A DNA stretch of 64,000 nt. Origin: an uncultured Shewanella sp. Its GTDB lineage: Bacteria; Pseudomonadota; Gammaproteobacteria; Enterobacterales; Shewanellaceae. This document shows, in pieces, positions 18,071 through 27,975 of the stretch. Positions within the stretch are counted from its first letter, which is position 1. Each line of letters opens with the position of its first letter. The stretch spans positions 62,001-126,000 of the forward strand of contig NZ_CANMWS010000008.1 in the NCBI RefSeq assembly GCF_947501665.1, given 5' to 3'. The notes beneath the pieces were generated by a model. It was not told where the DNA came from. It was given only the letters and a program-made list of their open reading frames with translations, and did not search any database. A program made the translations under genes and the position numbers.

Positions 18071-19329
18071 TGCCGCATATATCATTTTCCCACCCTCAAA
18101 AAACATTACTCGCCTTGTTAAGTTGCTTATTGATTGTGATGTTAACCTTCTCCAATGCCAGCTTATCCAGTGGCGATGATCATGGGGCACACGATGCTCA
18201 CGAAGAAACTGAAGGCCCTCATGGCGGAAAAGTGCTCCATAAGGGAGACTTTACAATTGAAATCACTCTCTATGAGGCGGGTATATCACCTGAAATGCGT
18301 ATTTACGCTTATCAATCAGGTAAACTGATAAATCCTAAAACAGTCAATATTAATGTGGAATTAAATCGACTTGGGGGAGCGCAAAACACGCTAACCTTTA
18401 TTGCTGAAAAAGATTATCTGGTGAGTCAGCAAGTCGTGACAGAGCCTCATTCTTTTGTGGTCAATGTCACAGCTAAATACCAACAACAAGCGTATCAATG
18501 GGAATATAACAACTTTGAAGGCCGTACTGAGATCAGTGACCGATTATTGAATTTATCTCATGTCAAAACCGAATTAGCCACCCAACAAACGTTAATTTTC
18601 ACCGAACAACTCTTTGGTATCGTTTCCCCTATCACTGATAACGTCTTTAGCGTGCATGCACCTTATGCCGGCATTATCGATAAAATGTATGTCAGCATTG
18701 GCGATAATGTTGAGAAAGGACAAGTGTTAGCCAGTGTCATTAATAACGATACACTTAGCGTCTATAACATACAGAGTCCTGCAAAAGGTCAAATCACAGA
18801 ACAAAACCTCAATAAGGGCGATCATACAGCGAATATTCCTTTGGTGCGTATTAGCGACCTCTCATCTGTCTGGATTGATCTTTCCGCCTTTCCATCTCAT
18901 ATAGAAAAACTCAAAGTGGGTCTAGCCGTTAAAGTTTTAGATAACCACAATGAAGACAATGTCTCCACTCAAATTAATTACATCTCTCCCACCATGACGG
19001 GCGGCCACATTGCTCGAGCGAGAGCCATTATCGATAATATACAAGGCCATTGGCGCCCCGGCATGCATGTTAAAGCCGAAATACAAATCGACACACAAAC
19101 GGTCCCCCTTGCAGTCAAAGTGGATGCAATTCAAACCATTCGGGGAGAACCTGTCGTCTTTGCTAAATATGGTAACACTTTTGAAGTACGCATGTTAACG
19201 CTTGGCGAAAGCGACGGACAATATATCGAAGTCCTTGATGGGCTCGACGTGGGTGTGGAATACGTCACAAGCAACAGCTTTTTAATCAAAGCTGATATTC
19301 AAAAAAATGCAGCTAAGCATCAACATTAG
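18070..19329 (+). CDS. czcB: Periplasmic adaptor subunit of a heavy-metal RND pump
   Basis: 419 residues. A signal peptide is followed by a His/Asp/Glu-rich segment (DDHGAHDAHEETEGPHGG) that could bind metal. A membrane-fusion core follows: VHAPYAGIIDKMYVSIGDNV (lipoyl half), then VYNIQSPAKGQITEQNLNKGD, and a beta-barrel with RPGMHVKAEIQI. It connects the inner membrane transporter to the TolC-type channel. It overlaps czcC by one base and ends 12 bp before czcA. Confidence 0.9.
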   Translation: MPHISFSHPQKTLLALLSCLLIVMLTFSNASLSSGDDHGAHDAHEETEGPHGGKVLHKGDFTIEITLYEAGISPEMRIYAYQSGKLINPKTVNINVELNRLGGAQNTLTFIAEKDYLVSQQVVTEPHSFVVNVTAKYQQQAYQWEYNNFEGRTEISDRLLNLSHVKTELATQQTLIFTEQLFGIVSPITDNVFSVHAPYAGIIDKMYVSIGDNVEKGQVLASVINNDTLSVYNIQSPAKGQITEQNLNKGDHTANIPLVRISDLSSVWIDLSAFPSHIEKLKVGLAVKVLDNHNEDNVSTQINYISPTMTGGHIARARAIIDNIQGHWRPGMHVKAEIQIDTQTVPLAVKVDAIQTIRGEPVVFAKYGNTFEVRMLTLGESDGQYIEVLDGLDVGVEYVTSNSFLIKADIQKNAAKHQH

Positions 19330-19341
19330 GAGATCTGGATT

Positions 19342-22300
19342 ATGATGAATGCCATTATTTCCTTTGCCCTGCAGCGACGCTATCTTATTTTAGGCATCAC
19401 ATTGTTAATGGCTGCTTTTGGCATCTATAACACCCTTAAACTGCCCATTGATGCTGTCCCTGATATTACCAATACTCAGGTGCAAATTAACACCTCTGTA
19501 GAAGGTTACTCCCCTTTAGAATCTGAACAGAGAGTGACTTATATTGTAGAAAACGCAATGGCTGGGATCCCGCAGCTAAATTATACCCGCTCTATTAGTA
19601 AATACGGACTTTCTCAAGTCACCGTTATTTTTGAAGAAGGGACCGACCTCTATTGGGCAAGGCAGCAAATAAGTGAACGATTACAAGGTATAAGAAGTGA
19701 GCTACCTAACGATGCTGAGCCCGTTTTGGGCCCAATAGCCAGCGGACTTGGCGAAATATTTACCTACGCCGTACGCGCTGAAAAGGGAGCACTAAAACCT
19801 GACGGCAGTACTTATAACATTGAAGATCTTCGCAGTATTCAAGATTGGATCATTCGCCCTCAATTAGTGAATATTCCAGGGATCACAGAAATTAACAGTA
19901 TTGGAGGGTATGAGCGAGAATATCAAGTTGCCCCAGATCCCAGTAAGTTACTGGCATTTAAAGTTACCTTAAATGATGTGATTCAAGCATTAGAGCAAAA
20001 TAACTTAAATGCGAGTGCGGGCTATATCGAACATAATGGTGAACAATGGCTCATCCGCTCTCCAGGCCAACTCAGCAACCTTGATGACATTGGTCATGTG
20101 GTGATCACAAAACGTGACGATGCGCCTGTGCGCATTAGTGATGTCGCAAACGTCTTTTATGGCAAACAACTTCGTACTGGCGCAGCCACACAAAACGGCA
20201 TAGAAACGGTTCTCGGCACTGCCTTTATGTTAATCGGCGAAAATAGCCGAGTCGTCGCCCAAAAAGTGGGGGAAAAACTCATAGAGATCAATAAAAGCCT
20301 TCCCCAAGGTATCATCGCTGAACCAGTTTATGATCGCACCAATCTGGTCGATAAAACTATCAATACGGTACGTAAAAATCTTTTTGAAGGTGCGGTATTG
20401 GTTATCGTTATCCTTTTTGCATTATTGGGCAACTTTAGAGCTGCTTTTATTGCCGCTTTAGTGATCCCACTCAGTATGCTCTTTGCCATTAGTGGCATGG
20501 CCACTCATCGTGTTTCTGGCAACCTTATGAGCTTAGGCGCTATTGATTTTGGCGTCATCGTCGACGGCGCAGTTATTGTTGTTGAAAATGCCCTACGTCG
20601 ATTAGGTATGGCCCAACACCTTCATGGGCGGTTACTCACATTAGAAGAACGACTTAACGTCGTATTTAAGTCAACAAAAGAAGTTTTCCGTCCCGCGGTA
20701 TTTGGTATGCTCATTATCATGTTAGTCTACCTGCCCATTTTTGCACTCAGTGGTGTTGAAGGCAAAATGTTCCATCCGATGGCCTTCACTGTTGTCGCAG
20801 CACTCATTGGCGCCATGATTTTTTCTGTGACTTTCGTCCCTGCCGCTATTGCCATTTTTGTGAAAGGTAAAGTGAACGAAAAAGAAAATTTCCTCATGGT
20901 CAAAGCCCGTTCACTCTATGAGCCTGTATTATTTTTCTCTTTAAAGCATCCCTTTTCCTTAGTCATTATTGCTGCTGGAATAATGCTTGCCAGTTTGGTA
21001 CAAACAACCCGTTTGGGCTCTGAGTTTTTACCACAATTAGATGAAGGCGATGTGGCAATGCATGCTATGAGGATCACAGGAACGGGATTACAACAATCCG
21101 TTGAAATGCAAACATTGCTTGAAAGTTTAATTTTGCAGATGGATGAGGTTGACAGTGTTTTTTCAAAAATAGGCACACCCGAAGTCGCCACAGATCCTAT
21201 GCCCCCCAATGTTGCTGACACCTTTATTATGATGAAACCTCAATCACAATGGTCTAACCCAAATAAAACAAAAGAGCATTTTATCAATGAACTACGTGAA
21301 CTCGTTAGCACTATACCAGGTAATAATTATGAGTTTACTCAACCCATTGAAATGCGTTTTAACGAACTCATTGCTGGAGTAAGAACAGACGTAGCCTTAA
21401 GAATATACGGAGATAATTTAGCTGAACTTAAAGCCGTAGGCGAACAAGCCTCCAATTTACTTGCCCAAGTTGATGGTGCTAAAGATGCTCGAATGGAACA
21501 AATGTCAGGTCTGCCTACCTTGTCTATTGAACCCAATCGCGAACATTTAGCACTCCTTGGATTGAATATTATCGACGTACAACAAGCCATACAAACCGCT
21601 ATTTCAGGTGTTCAAACTGGTTTGATTTATGAAGGTGATCGCCGTTTTAAACTTATGGTACGCCTTTCCCCTGATGATGCGAATATTCAATCTCTAGGTA
21701 ATCTCCCTATCGCACTCCCTGCTGAACTCAATCCAGACTTGAGCTATGTCCCCTTAAGGGAGGTTGCCGACATCATGCCCAAAATAGGACCGAATCAAAT
21801 CAACCGTCAAAATGGCAAACGCCATGTCATCGTCACTGCCAATGTAGAGAATCGAGATTTAGGATCTTTCATTGCAGATACCAAGCAGTTAATGAATGAT
21901 AAGCTCACACTGAAAAGCGGTTATTGGATAGAGTATGGCGGCACCTTTGAACAGCTAGAATCAGCCACTCAACGATTAATGATCGTTGTTCCCCTCACTT
22001 TACTGCTGATTTTTGGCTTACTCTATAGTGCATTTGGCTCAATACGGGATTCACTCATTATTTTCACTGGTGTTCCCTTAGCATTATCAGGAGGCGTGCT
22101 CGCACTTGCACTTCGTGATATGCCCTTATCTATTTCAGCCAGTATTGGCTTCATTGCATTATCAGGCATTGCGGTGCTCAATGGCGTCGTTATGCTTTCT
22201 TTTATTAAAGAGCTAATAGAGAAAGGTTCCCCCCTTCTTGATGCGATAAAACAAGGTGCCAGTCAACGATTAAGGCCCGTACTCATGACGGCCCTTGTGG

Positions 22301-22503
22301 CAAGTCTTGGTTTCATTCCAATGGCGCTGAACACTGGAACTGGCGCTGAAGTACAGCGCCCCTTAGCCACAGTGGTTATTGGGGGAATTGTTTCATCCAC
22401 TTTACTCACCTTAATTGTTCTGCCGGTACTCTACCAATTGGTATATAAAGTACGGTTGCCTTTTACGGTAACCCCCTCTTCCACAGCTTCTAATATGAAA
22501 TAA
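19342..22503 (+). CDS. czcA: Heavy-metal efflux RND transporter (CzcA family)
   Basis: 1053 residues, full length for an RND pump with twelve membrane helices and two large periplasmic loops. The start IISFALQRRYLILGITLLM and LPIDAVPDITNTQVQINT are CzcA/CusA hallmarks. In helix IV the segment DFGVIVDGAVIVVEN carries the acidic residues of the divalent-cation (Zn, Co, Cd, Ni) HME group, not the CusA copper/silver pattern. It uses the proton gradient to export metal ions from the periplasm or cytoplasm. It is the last gene of the operon and is followed by a terminator. Exact metal specificity is not visible. Confidence 0.93.
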   Translation: MMNAIISFALQRRYLILGITLLMAAFGIYNTLKLPIDAVPDITNTQVQINTSVEGYSPLESEQRVTYIVENAMAGIPQLNYTRSISKYGLSQVTVIFEEGTDLYWARQQISERLQGIRSELPNDAEPVLGPIASGLGEIFTYAVRAEKGALKPDGSTYNIEDLRSIQDWIIRPQLVNIPGITEINSIGGYEREYQVAPDPSKLLAFKVTLNDVIQALEQNNLNASAGYIEHNGEQWLIRSPGQLSNLDDIGHVVITKRDDAPVRISDVANVFYGKQLRTGAATQNGIETVLGTAFMLIGENSRVVAQKVGEKLIEINKSLPQGIIAEPVYDRTNLVDKTINTVRKNLFEGAVLVIVILFALLGNFRAAFIAALVIPLSMLFAISGMATHRVSGNLMSLGAIDFGVIVDGAVIVVENALRRLGMAQHLHGRLLTLEERLNVVFKSTKEVFRPAVFGMLIIMLVYLPIFALSGVEGKMFHPMAFTVVAALIGAMIFSVTFVPAAIAIFVKGKVNEKENFLMVKARSLYEPVLFFSLKHPFSLVIIAAGIMLASLVQTTRLGSEFLPQLDEGDVAMHAMRITGTGLQQSVEMQTLLESLILQMDEVDSVFSKIGTPEVATDPMPPNVADTFIMMKPQSQWSNPNKTKEHFINELRELVSTIPGNNYEFTQPIEMRFNELIAGVRTDVALRIYGDNLAELKAVGEQASNLLAQVDGAKDARMEQMSGLPTLSIEPNREHLALLGLNIIDVQQAIQTAISGVQTGLIYEGDRRFKLMVRLSPDDANIQSLGNLPIALPAELNPDLSYVPLREVADIMPKIGPNQINRQNGKRHVIVTANVENRDLGSFIADTKQLMNDKLTLKSGYWIEYGGTFEQLESATQRLMIVVPLTLLLIFGLLYSAFGSIRDSLIIFTGVPLALSGGVLALALRDMPLSISASIGFIALSGIAVLNGVVMLSFIKELIEKGSPLLDAIKQGASQRLRPVLMTALVASLGFIPMALNTGTGAEVQRPLATVVIGGIVSSTLLTLIVLPVLYQLVYKVRLPFTVTPSSTASNMK

Positions 22504-22519
22504 ACGACAACTGATGCAT

Positions 22520-22548
22520 AAAAAGAGAGCACATCCAGCTCTCTTTTT
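22520..22548 (+). terminator. Terminator of the czc operon
   Basis: AAAAAGAGAGC (22520-22530) pairs with GCTCTCTTTTT (22538-22548) around a 7-nt loop, ending in a T-run. It lies 17 bp after the czcA stop. Confidence 0.88.
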
Positions 22549-22680
22549 ATTATTTGTTAAAGTTTTGCATTTTTGATTAATACTCTGTATAACAGCCTCC
22601 TTGAATTTTTCTCCTCATATTAAAAAATAAGCACTATGTCATTATCATAATCTCTTTTTAAAGTACCTCTTTTCTCACTT

Positions 22681-23181
22681 ATGCTTCTTCTTAGCAGTAT
22701 TCAATTCGCTTACGCAGATATTGAACGCTCCGGTGACATTATTCATTTACTGCTGCCAAGTGCGACCTTAAGCGCAACTTTTCTTTACGAGGATGATCAC
22801 CAAGGCAGCTTACAACTTATAAAAAGTGTTGGCGTTTCAAGGCTCAGTGTTGAGGCGCTCAAGTTTAGCGTTGATAAAATGCGACCAGATGGTTCTAGTG
22901 ATGATTCTTTTCCATCAGGACATACTGCCGATACCTTCGCCACCGCAACCTTTATTCAGCAACGTTATGGATGGAAATGGGCCATACCCGCCTATGCGGC
23001 AGCCAGTTTTGTCGGCTATAGCCGAATAAACAGCGACCAACATTACGTTGAAGATGTGTTAGCTGGCGCCGCAATAGGGATCTTAAGTGCATGGTATTTC
23101 ACCGAACCTTATCAAGGGATAAAAATTACACCTATTGCTACAGGAAAATACTATGGCGTCAATATAAACTACGCTTTCTAA
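22681..23181 (+). CDS. PAP2-family phosphatase
   Basis: 166 residues. All three motifs of the acid phosphatase/PAP2 family are present: KFSVDKMRP (KxxxxxxRP), FPSGHTAD (PSGH) and SRINSDQHYVED (SRxxxxxHxxxD). The N-terminus is a short hydrophobic stretch ending FAYA, likely a signal peptide, which would place the enzyme in the periplasm. It would hydrolyse phosphomonoesters or lipid phosphates. The start at 22681 has no obvious ribosome site, and the frame is open only ten codons further upstream with no better start. At 166 residues it is short for the family. Confidence 0.85.
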   Translation: MLLLSSIQFAYADIERSGDIIHLLLPSATLSATFLYEDDHQGSLQLIKSVGVSRLSVEALKFSVDKMRPDGSSDDSFPSGHTADTFATATFIQQRYGWKWAIPAYAAASFVGYSRINSDQHYVEDVLAGAAIGILSAWYFTEPYQGIKITPIATGKYYGVNINYAF

Positions 23182-23250
23182 GTTAAAATCCACATGTAAA
23201 ATGAGAAGCAGCTACGCTTAATATCAAGGTTCATCTGCCCTCTCATCATC

Positions 23251-23604
23251 ATGGAATATATCGAACTGGCGAGTAAAAATGGCATTTCCTCTTTCATCAC
23301 GAGACAATCAAAAGGGGAAATAAAACAAGCCCTAGGCATATACTCCCTTCCATATCCTGTTTCCAGATTACAGTTTCGTGATTTTGAATCTGGGCAATAT
23401 TTTGATTGGCACCCCGCCCCACAAGCCCAGTTTATCTTTTACCTCGAAGGCCAAGTCGACATCACAGCAAGCGATGGTACAAAAAAAACCTTTAAAGCAG
23501 GTGACATACTATTTGCCAATGACACTCAAGGAAAAGGCCATATCACTCATACTCTCAGCAAAGGAAGAGCTGTCATTGTTGTTGTAAATTCAATACCAGC
23601 CTAA
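23251..23604 (+). CDS. Cupin-domain protein
   Basis: 117 residues. The cupin barrel is visible: RLQFRDFESGQYFDWHPAP, QFIFYLEGQVDITASDG, then FKAGDILFANDTQGKGHIT with a terminal HTLSKGRAVIVVV. The metal-ligand pattern is only partly conserved, so it could bind a ligand without being an enzyme. Function unknown. The gene is in line with the PAP2 gene upstream and the DUF3069-type gene downstream, with 70-bp gaps. Confidence 0.7.
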   Translation: MEYIELASKNGISSFITRQSKGEIKQALGIYSLPYPVSRLQFRDFESGQYFDWHPAPQAQFIFYLEGQVDITASDGTKKTFKAGDILFANDTQGKGHITHTLSKGRAVIVVVNSIPA

Positions 23605-23675
23605 TAACAGTTTATCTTTAACATTGAGGGGCGTAAAATTGGCTCAACATATCTCATCAACTAAGTTACTTACTC

Positions 23676-24122
23676 ATGGCCGAATTAGATACTCCTCTCA
23701 CACCCGCTTACCTTAAGCAAGTTGAAACCGTATCACTCAATGTCTGTAATAGTGTCATGCCAATGACACAGCTTCCAGAAAACCTGTTTGAAGCCTATGC
23801 CAATCTATGCAATGAGCTCATTGAAGACAAGGAGAATAAATTCTCAACAACATGGAATAATCTCCCTAGCAGCGCTAAAAAGCTGTTACCGCAAGCTGAT
23901 TTTCATGGATTTTATATTGCTAACGCTTGGTTCCAACTCAGCCGCGTTGCTCAAGACATAGCCGACATGGCCGACTCAGATGATGCTATCAATGAAAAAG
24001 AATATGATGGAATTTTTACCCGCTTATCTGACAGTGCATTAAAAGAAAGTAGCCGAAAACTCAAAAAAGCCCGTACTGATAGGGCGATGCTTAATAGCAT
24101 CAAACAAGTTATCGCAGGATAA
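23676..24122 (+). CDS. Conserved hypothetical protein, DUF3069-like
   Basis: 148 residues, predicted alpha-helical and cytoplasmic, with no signal or membrane segment. ENLFEAYANLCNELIEDKEN and FHGFYIANAWFQLSRVAQDI resemble a family I remember from Shewanella and Vibrio annotated as DUF3069; I cannot verify this here. The C-terminus is basic (SSRKLKKARTDRAML). A strong bidirectional terminator follows. Function unknown. Confidence 0.7.
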   Translation: MAELDTPLTPAYLKQVETVSLNVCNSVMPMTQLPENLFEAYANLCNELIEDKENKFSTTWNNLPSSAKKLLPQADFHGFYIANAWFQLSRVAQDIADMADSDDAINEKEYDGIFTRLSDSALKESSRKLKKARTDRAMLNSIKQVIAG

Positions 24123-24145
24123 TTCTCCTACCAATAACCCAAACA

Positions 24146-24182
24146 AAAAAGCCACTCCATAAAAATGGAGTGGCTTTTTCTT
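24146..24182. terminator. Bidirectional terminator between the DUF3069-like gene and maeA
   Basis: A perfect 15-bp stem (24146-24160 with 24165-24179) with an AAAA loop, A-tract on the left and T-tract on the right. It serves the two convergent genes. Confidence 0.93.
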
Positions 24183-24205
24183 TTATCCATTAAAACAGGA
24201 TATGA

Positions 24206-25894
24206 TTAGAACGAAGTACGCTTATAACGGCGATACTCAGGAGTCCAAAAGTTTTTCTCAATTAATTTTTGAATGAGATCGTCAGACGTCGGCAGTGCAT
24301 GACCTTGCTCTATTGCCACTTTTGCCACTGCAAAAGCAATATGCTTACTGACGGCATGAATTTCTTCAAGACTAGGCAATAATGGACCTTCACCATTTAT
24401 CGCAAGTGGCGAACATTCAGCTAAAGCCCGACTTGATGCCATCAACATTTCATTACTCACACGTTTTGCACCCGCAGCTAATACTCCTAAACCAATACCA
24501 GGGAAAATATAACTGTTATTACACTGAGCAATCTCATAAGTCGTCCCGTTAACCACAACAGGTTCAAATGGGCTACCGGTTGCGACTAAAGCTTGCCCTT
24601 TCGTCCAATGCAGCACATCTTTTGGTGTCGCTTCAACACGGCTCGTAGGATTCGATAAAGGAAACACAATCGGACGCTCACAATGACTGTGCATCGCTTT
24701 AATAATTTGTTCGCTAAACAAACCAGGCGCACCTGACACACCAATAAGCACTGTTGGTTTACCGTTATTCACGACATCTAATAATGAGATATGGCCACTA
24801 TCCGTTTGCCAATTCGATACATTACCTGCTTTTTGTGCCAGTGGTTGCTGGAAAGGCAATAGGTTTGGCATGCTGTCCACTAGCATCCCCCAACGATCCA
24901 CCATAAAGACTTGTGAGCGCGCTTGCTCAATACTAATACCTTCCGCGACCATCTGAGCCACAATCGCTTCGGCGATACCGCAACCTGCTGAGCCAGCTCC
25001 AAGAAAAGCGACTCTTTGCTCACTTAATTGGCTATTTGCCGCTTTACAAGCCGCCAATAAAGAGCCCACAGTAACAGCTGCAGTACCTTGAATATCATCA
25101 TTAAAACAACAATACTTATCTTTATAACGCTCAAGTAATGGCATCGCATTTTTTTGCGCAAAATCTTCAAACTGAATAAGCGCATCAGGCCAGCGACGAT
25201 GAACCGCTTCCATGAAAGCCTCAACAAACTCAGTATATTCTTCCCCACCAATGCGAGGATGACGAGATCCCATATACATAGGGTCGTCCAATAACTGTGG
25301 GTTATCCGTTCCCACATCTAACGTAATCGGTAAAGTGTATGCTGGGCTAATTCCACCACAACTGGTATAAAGAGAAAGCTTACCAATGGGGATCCCCATG
25401 CCTCCAATGCCTTGATCGCCTAATCCTAAAATACGCTCCCCATCTGTCACGACAATCACTTTGACTTTCTGACGAGTCGAATTATTCAATACATCATCAA
25501 TACGATCTTTATTGGAGTAAGAAATAAATAACCCCCGGTTACGGCGATAGTTTTTAGAAAAACGTTCGCACGCAGAACCCACCGTTGGCGTATAAATAAT
25601 CGGCATCATTTCAGTAATGTGATTCTGTAATAACCGATAATATAAGGTTTCATTAGTATCTTGGATATTGCGTAAATAAATGTGCTTATCAAGATCATTG
25701 GTAAAGTTTTTATACTGGGCATAAGCACGAGAAGCTTGTTCTTCAATGGTTTCAATAACGCTAGGTAATAACCCCTCTAAATTAAAGAAAATCCGTTCTT
25801 CATTGGTAAATGCACTGCCTTTATTAATCAAGGGCGCTTCAAGAATTGCAGGACCTGCAAAAGGAAGATAGAGCGGGCGTTTATTATCGTCCAT
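24206..25894 (-). CDS. maeA: NAD-dependent malic enzyme
   Basis: 562 residues, full length. It decarboxylates malate to pyruvate with reduction of NAD+. Visible features are [17 protein letters not shown] (catalytic tyrosine region), [21 protein letters not shown] (signature), [16 protein letters not shown] and [16 protein letters not shown] (metal and malate site), and the NAD-binding loop [10 protein letters not shown]. The start [22 protein letters not shown] matches the SfcA/MaeA group, and there is an AAGG ribosome site. Preference for NAD is inferred from family resemblance. Confidence 0.95.
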   Translation of the reverse strand: MDDNKRPLYLPFAGPAILEAPLINKGSAFTNEERIFFNLEGLLPSVIETIEEQASRAYAQYKNFTNDLDKHIYLRNIQDTNETLYYRLLQNHITEMMPIIYTPTVGSACERFSKNYRRNRGLFISYSNKDRIDDVLNNSTRQKVKVIVVTDGERILGLGDQGIGGMGIPIGKLSLYTSCGGISPAYTLPITLDVGTDNPQLLDDPMYMGSRHPRIGGEEYTEFVEAFMEAVHRRWPDALIQFEDFAQKNAMPLLERYKDKYCCFNDDIQGTAAVTVGSLLAACKAANSQLSEQRVAFLGAGSAGCGIAEAIVAQMVAEGISIEQARSQVFMVDRWGMLVDSMPNLLPFQQPLAQKAGNVSNWQTDSGHISLLDVVNNGKPTVLIGVSGAPGLFSEQIIKAMHSHCERPIVFPLSNPTSRVEATPKDVLHWTKGQALVATGSPFEPVVVNGTTYEIAQCNNSYIFPGIGLGVLAAGAKRVSNEMLMASSRALAECSPLAINGEGPLLPSLEEIHAVSKHIAFAVAKVAIEQGHALPTSDDLIQKLIEKNFWTPEYRRYKRTSF

Positions 25895-26213
25895 TGGAAA
25901 CCTTTTTAAATATTACCGTTAAATACATAACACTTCATTATAGATGATTTAAGGCGATCGTTAGCTCTAAGCCAAGACCAAATACTCTATAACACTTTTT
26001 ATTTGAAATATGACATCATCATCGTTATACACTTCAATATGATAACAAGGTCAAACAGTCTATCGCATCGTAAAATGAGTCATTTTTTAATACTCTTAGA
26101 TTATCATGAAATCGACACTTTGTTGCCTTTTATTGAGTCTATATGGGTACTTTTTTTTTGAAACTACTTGTTTTAATTACTCAAAACATATCTTAAATAG
26201 ACAAACAAAAGAA
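25895..26213. other. Intergenic region upstream of maeA
   Basis: About 320 bp, AT-rich, with no open frame of note. It must contain the leftward maeA promoter. I see no specific operator in it. Confidence 0.5.
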
Positions 26214-26240
26214 ACAAAAAAAGCACGTTTAACCGTGCTT
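26214..26240 (-). terminator. Terminator of the yehS-like gene
   Basis: AAGCACG (26221-26227) pairs with CGTGCTT (26234-26240) around a 6-nt loop; the A-tract on the left becomes a U-tract in the leftward transcript. It lies 22 bp after the stop of the gene at 26263. Confidence 0.8.
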
Positions 26241-26262
26241 ATTAAACTTTTATTAAATGTGT

Positions 26263-26727
26263 TTACATTCCGCGGTGTTTAACTGAAAGACCTGCAAGAA
26301 AGTTACGTAAGACTTGATCACCACAAGTTTTATAATGTTTATGTCCAGGCTTTCGAAACAAAGCACCTAATTCAGATTTAGACATTCTAAATTCCGCTAA
26401 ACTTAATAACGCAATGATGTCATCTTCTTTAAGTTCCAATGCGACCCGCAATTTTTTAAAAATCAAATTATTCGTTAGCTGTGACACAGGCGCAGGCACT
26501 TCACTGCCTTCCCTTAATCCCCTCTTTTCAATGACTAGCCCATCAAGAAATAAACAAAACGTCTTATCATTACAAGCCTTATAGCCTTCTTCAGACTCTT
26601 TTTTTAGCATGTTAATAAGAACATCTGTTGCCATCTCATGATTGGCTTTAGCAAAAATTTTAATCATTTTTGCATTACTGTAATCAAACACAAAACGTAT
26701 TCGACGTAAAATATCATTGTTAGTCAT
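26263..26727 (-). CDS. yehS: YehS-like protein (DUF1456)
   Basis: 154 residues made of two similar halves. Each begins with a helix pair (NDILRRIRFVFDYSNAKMIKIF; NNLIFKKLRVALELKEDDII) and ends with a conserved Cys-containing block (GYKACNDKTFCLFLDGLVIEKRG; HKHYKTCGDQVLRNFLAGL). This is the layout of E. coli YehS. It is cytoplasmic and of unknown function. A terminator follows. Confidence 0.88.
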   Translation of the reverse strand: MTNNDILRRIRFVFDYSNAKMIKIFAKANHEMATDVLINMLKKESEEGYKACNDKTFCLFLDGLVIEKRGLREGSEVPAPVSQLTNNLIFKKLRVALELKEDDIIALLSLAEFRMSKSELGALFRKPGHKHYKTCGDQVLRNFLAGLSVKHRGM

Positions 26728-26815
26728 AATTTTTTATCTTTTGGTATAGGAAGGCGCGGCTGCGCTTTCATGCGCCAATATTGTAATACATACACCTAAA
26801 ATCAACAAAAATACC

Positions 26816-27841
26816 TTAAACGGGCGTTGCAACAATAATACTTGATGGAACATTTGTTTCAATCACTCTCGTTAATGTGAAACCACTACTTTCAAGTAAA
26901 CGTTGAAACTCCAATTTCGTCCGTTGTTTCGCACTGAGATAAATCATCATTTCGATATCTCGAATCTTTGCACGTGCACCTGAATTATCATTAGCCAATA
27001 CCGCTTCAACAATAAAGAGCTTACTTTTTAAAGACATTTTCGCTCGGCAGTTTTTTAAAATAATACGCGCTTTCTCATCATTCCAATTATGAATAACTTT
27101 TCGCATTATATATGCATCACCAAGCGGTACAGATTTAAAGAAATCAATAGGAATAAACTCACAACGCGCACCCAACGCTTTAAATTCAAGCCTTTTTTGT
27201 GCTCTTAAGACCGTGCTTTCATTATCCGCGACAATGCCTTTAAGTTTTGGATGTTTAACTAATAACTCTGATAACAACTCACCTTCACCGGCCCCAATAT
27301 CCACCAAGGTTTCAATACCAGAACAATCCAAATGTTCAACAATTCCAGCTAAATCAACATTGGTTAAGTTAGTCATAGCCGCGCCAAACAGTGCCGCATC
27401 ATTAATGTTGTTATCTAAGAAATCATATAGGTTATTCTCAAAAATAGTTTCAAATGGTGTTTCGCCTGTTTTTATAGCATCAAATAAAGCCCCTTGAGGC
27501 TTCCAGCCTAAGTTACTGGCATTTAAAATTGCAATATGATGCAACCCATTTTGATTGTCTATTTGTAATAACTCAGACATTGGACTTAATTCAAATTTTC
27601 CTTGCATATTTTGCCTAAAGACATCAAAAGCGACCAATGTTCTCATCGCTCTATAAAGAAAAGGCGCATTAGCATCTATCGCTGTAGCAAGCTCGCTTGC
27701 CGACATGGGTTTTTGCTTTAATAAATCAGCTACCCCCAATTTAGCAACGACGCCAATCAATTGAGCCACAATTGACACTAATGTAAAATCTAACAACTGC
27801 TCTTTGGGGGTATCACGATGTAAGAAGTTATCAATAGACAT
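26816..27841 (-). CDS. SAM-dependent O-methyltransferase, acetylserotonin-type
   Basis: 341 residues. The N-terminal winged-helix dimerisation domain (LLKQKPMSASELATAIDANAPFLYRAMRTL) is followed by a class I methyltransferase domain with motif I LVDIGAGEGELLSELL, the acidic residue in IVADNE, and the family-typical MRKVIHNWNDEKARIILKNC. The C-terminal part (IRDIEMMIYLSAKQRTKLEF, LLESSGFTLTRVI) matches the plant-type O-methyltransferase family. The small-molecule substrate is unknown. It lies 134 bp downstream of an Nramp-family gene on the same strand. Confidence 0.85.
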   Translation of the reverse strand: MSIDNFLHRDTPKEQLLDFTLVSIVAQLIGVVAKLGVADLLKQKPMSASELATAIDANAPFLYRAMRTLVAFDVFRQNMQGKFELSPMSELLQIDNQNGLHHIAILNASNLGWKPQGALFDAIKTGETPFETIFENNLYDFLDNNINDAALFGAAMTNLTNVDLAGIVEHLDCSGIETLVDIGAGEGELLSELLVKHPKLKGIVADNESTVLRAQKRLEFKALGARCEFIPIDFFKSVPLGDAYIMRKVIHNWNDEKARIILKNCRAKMSLKSKLFIVEAVLANDNSGARAKIRDIEMMIYLSAKQRTKLEFQRLLESSGFTLTRVIETNVPSSIIVATPV

Positions 27842-27975
27842 AATATTATTCTTTTATCATAAACATACCTAAATTCTAGTGCTGATATTCAGAACATCAA
27901 GAAATGAAACAAATAAGCTTTTGGCACCTTTACCCATAAAGTATGCCAATCTGACTTTATTAAAATAAACTTAAC

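Noticed and set aside
19342..22503. Reading the RND pump as a Cus copper/silver system
   Set aside because: The helix IV motif DFGVIVDGA...EN is of the divalent-cation CzcA type, and no CusF-like gene is present.
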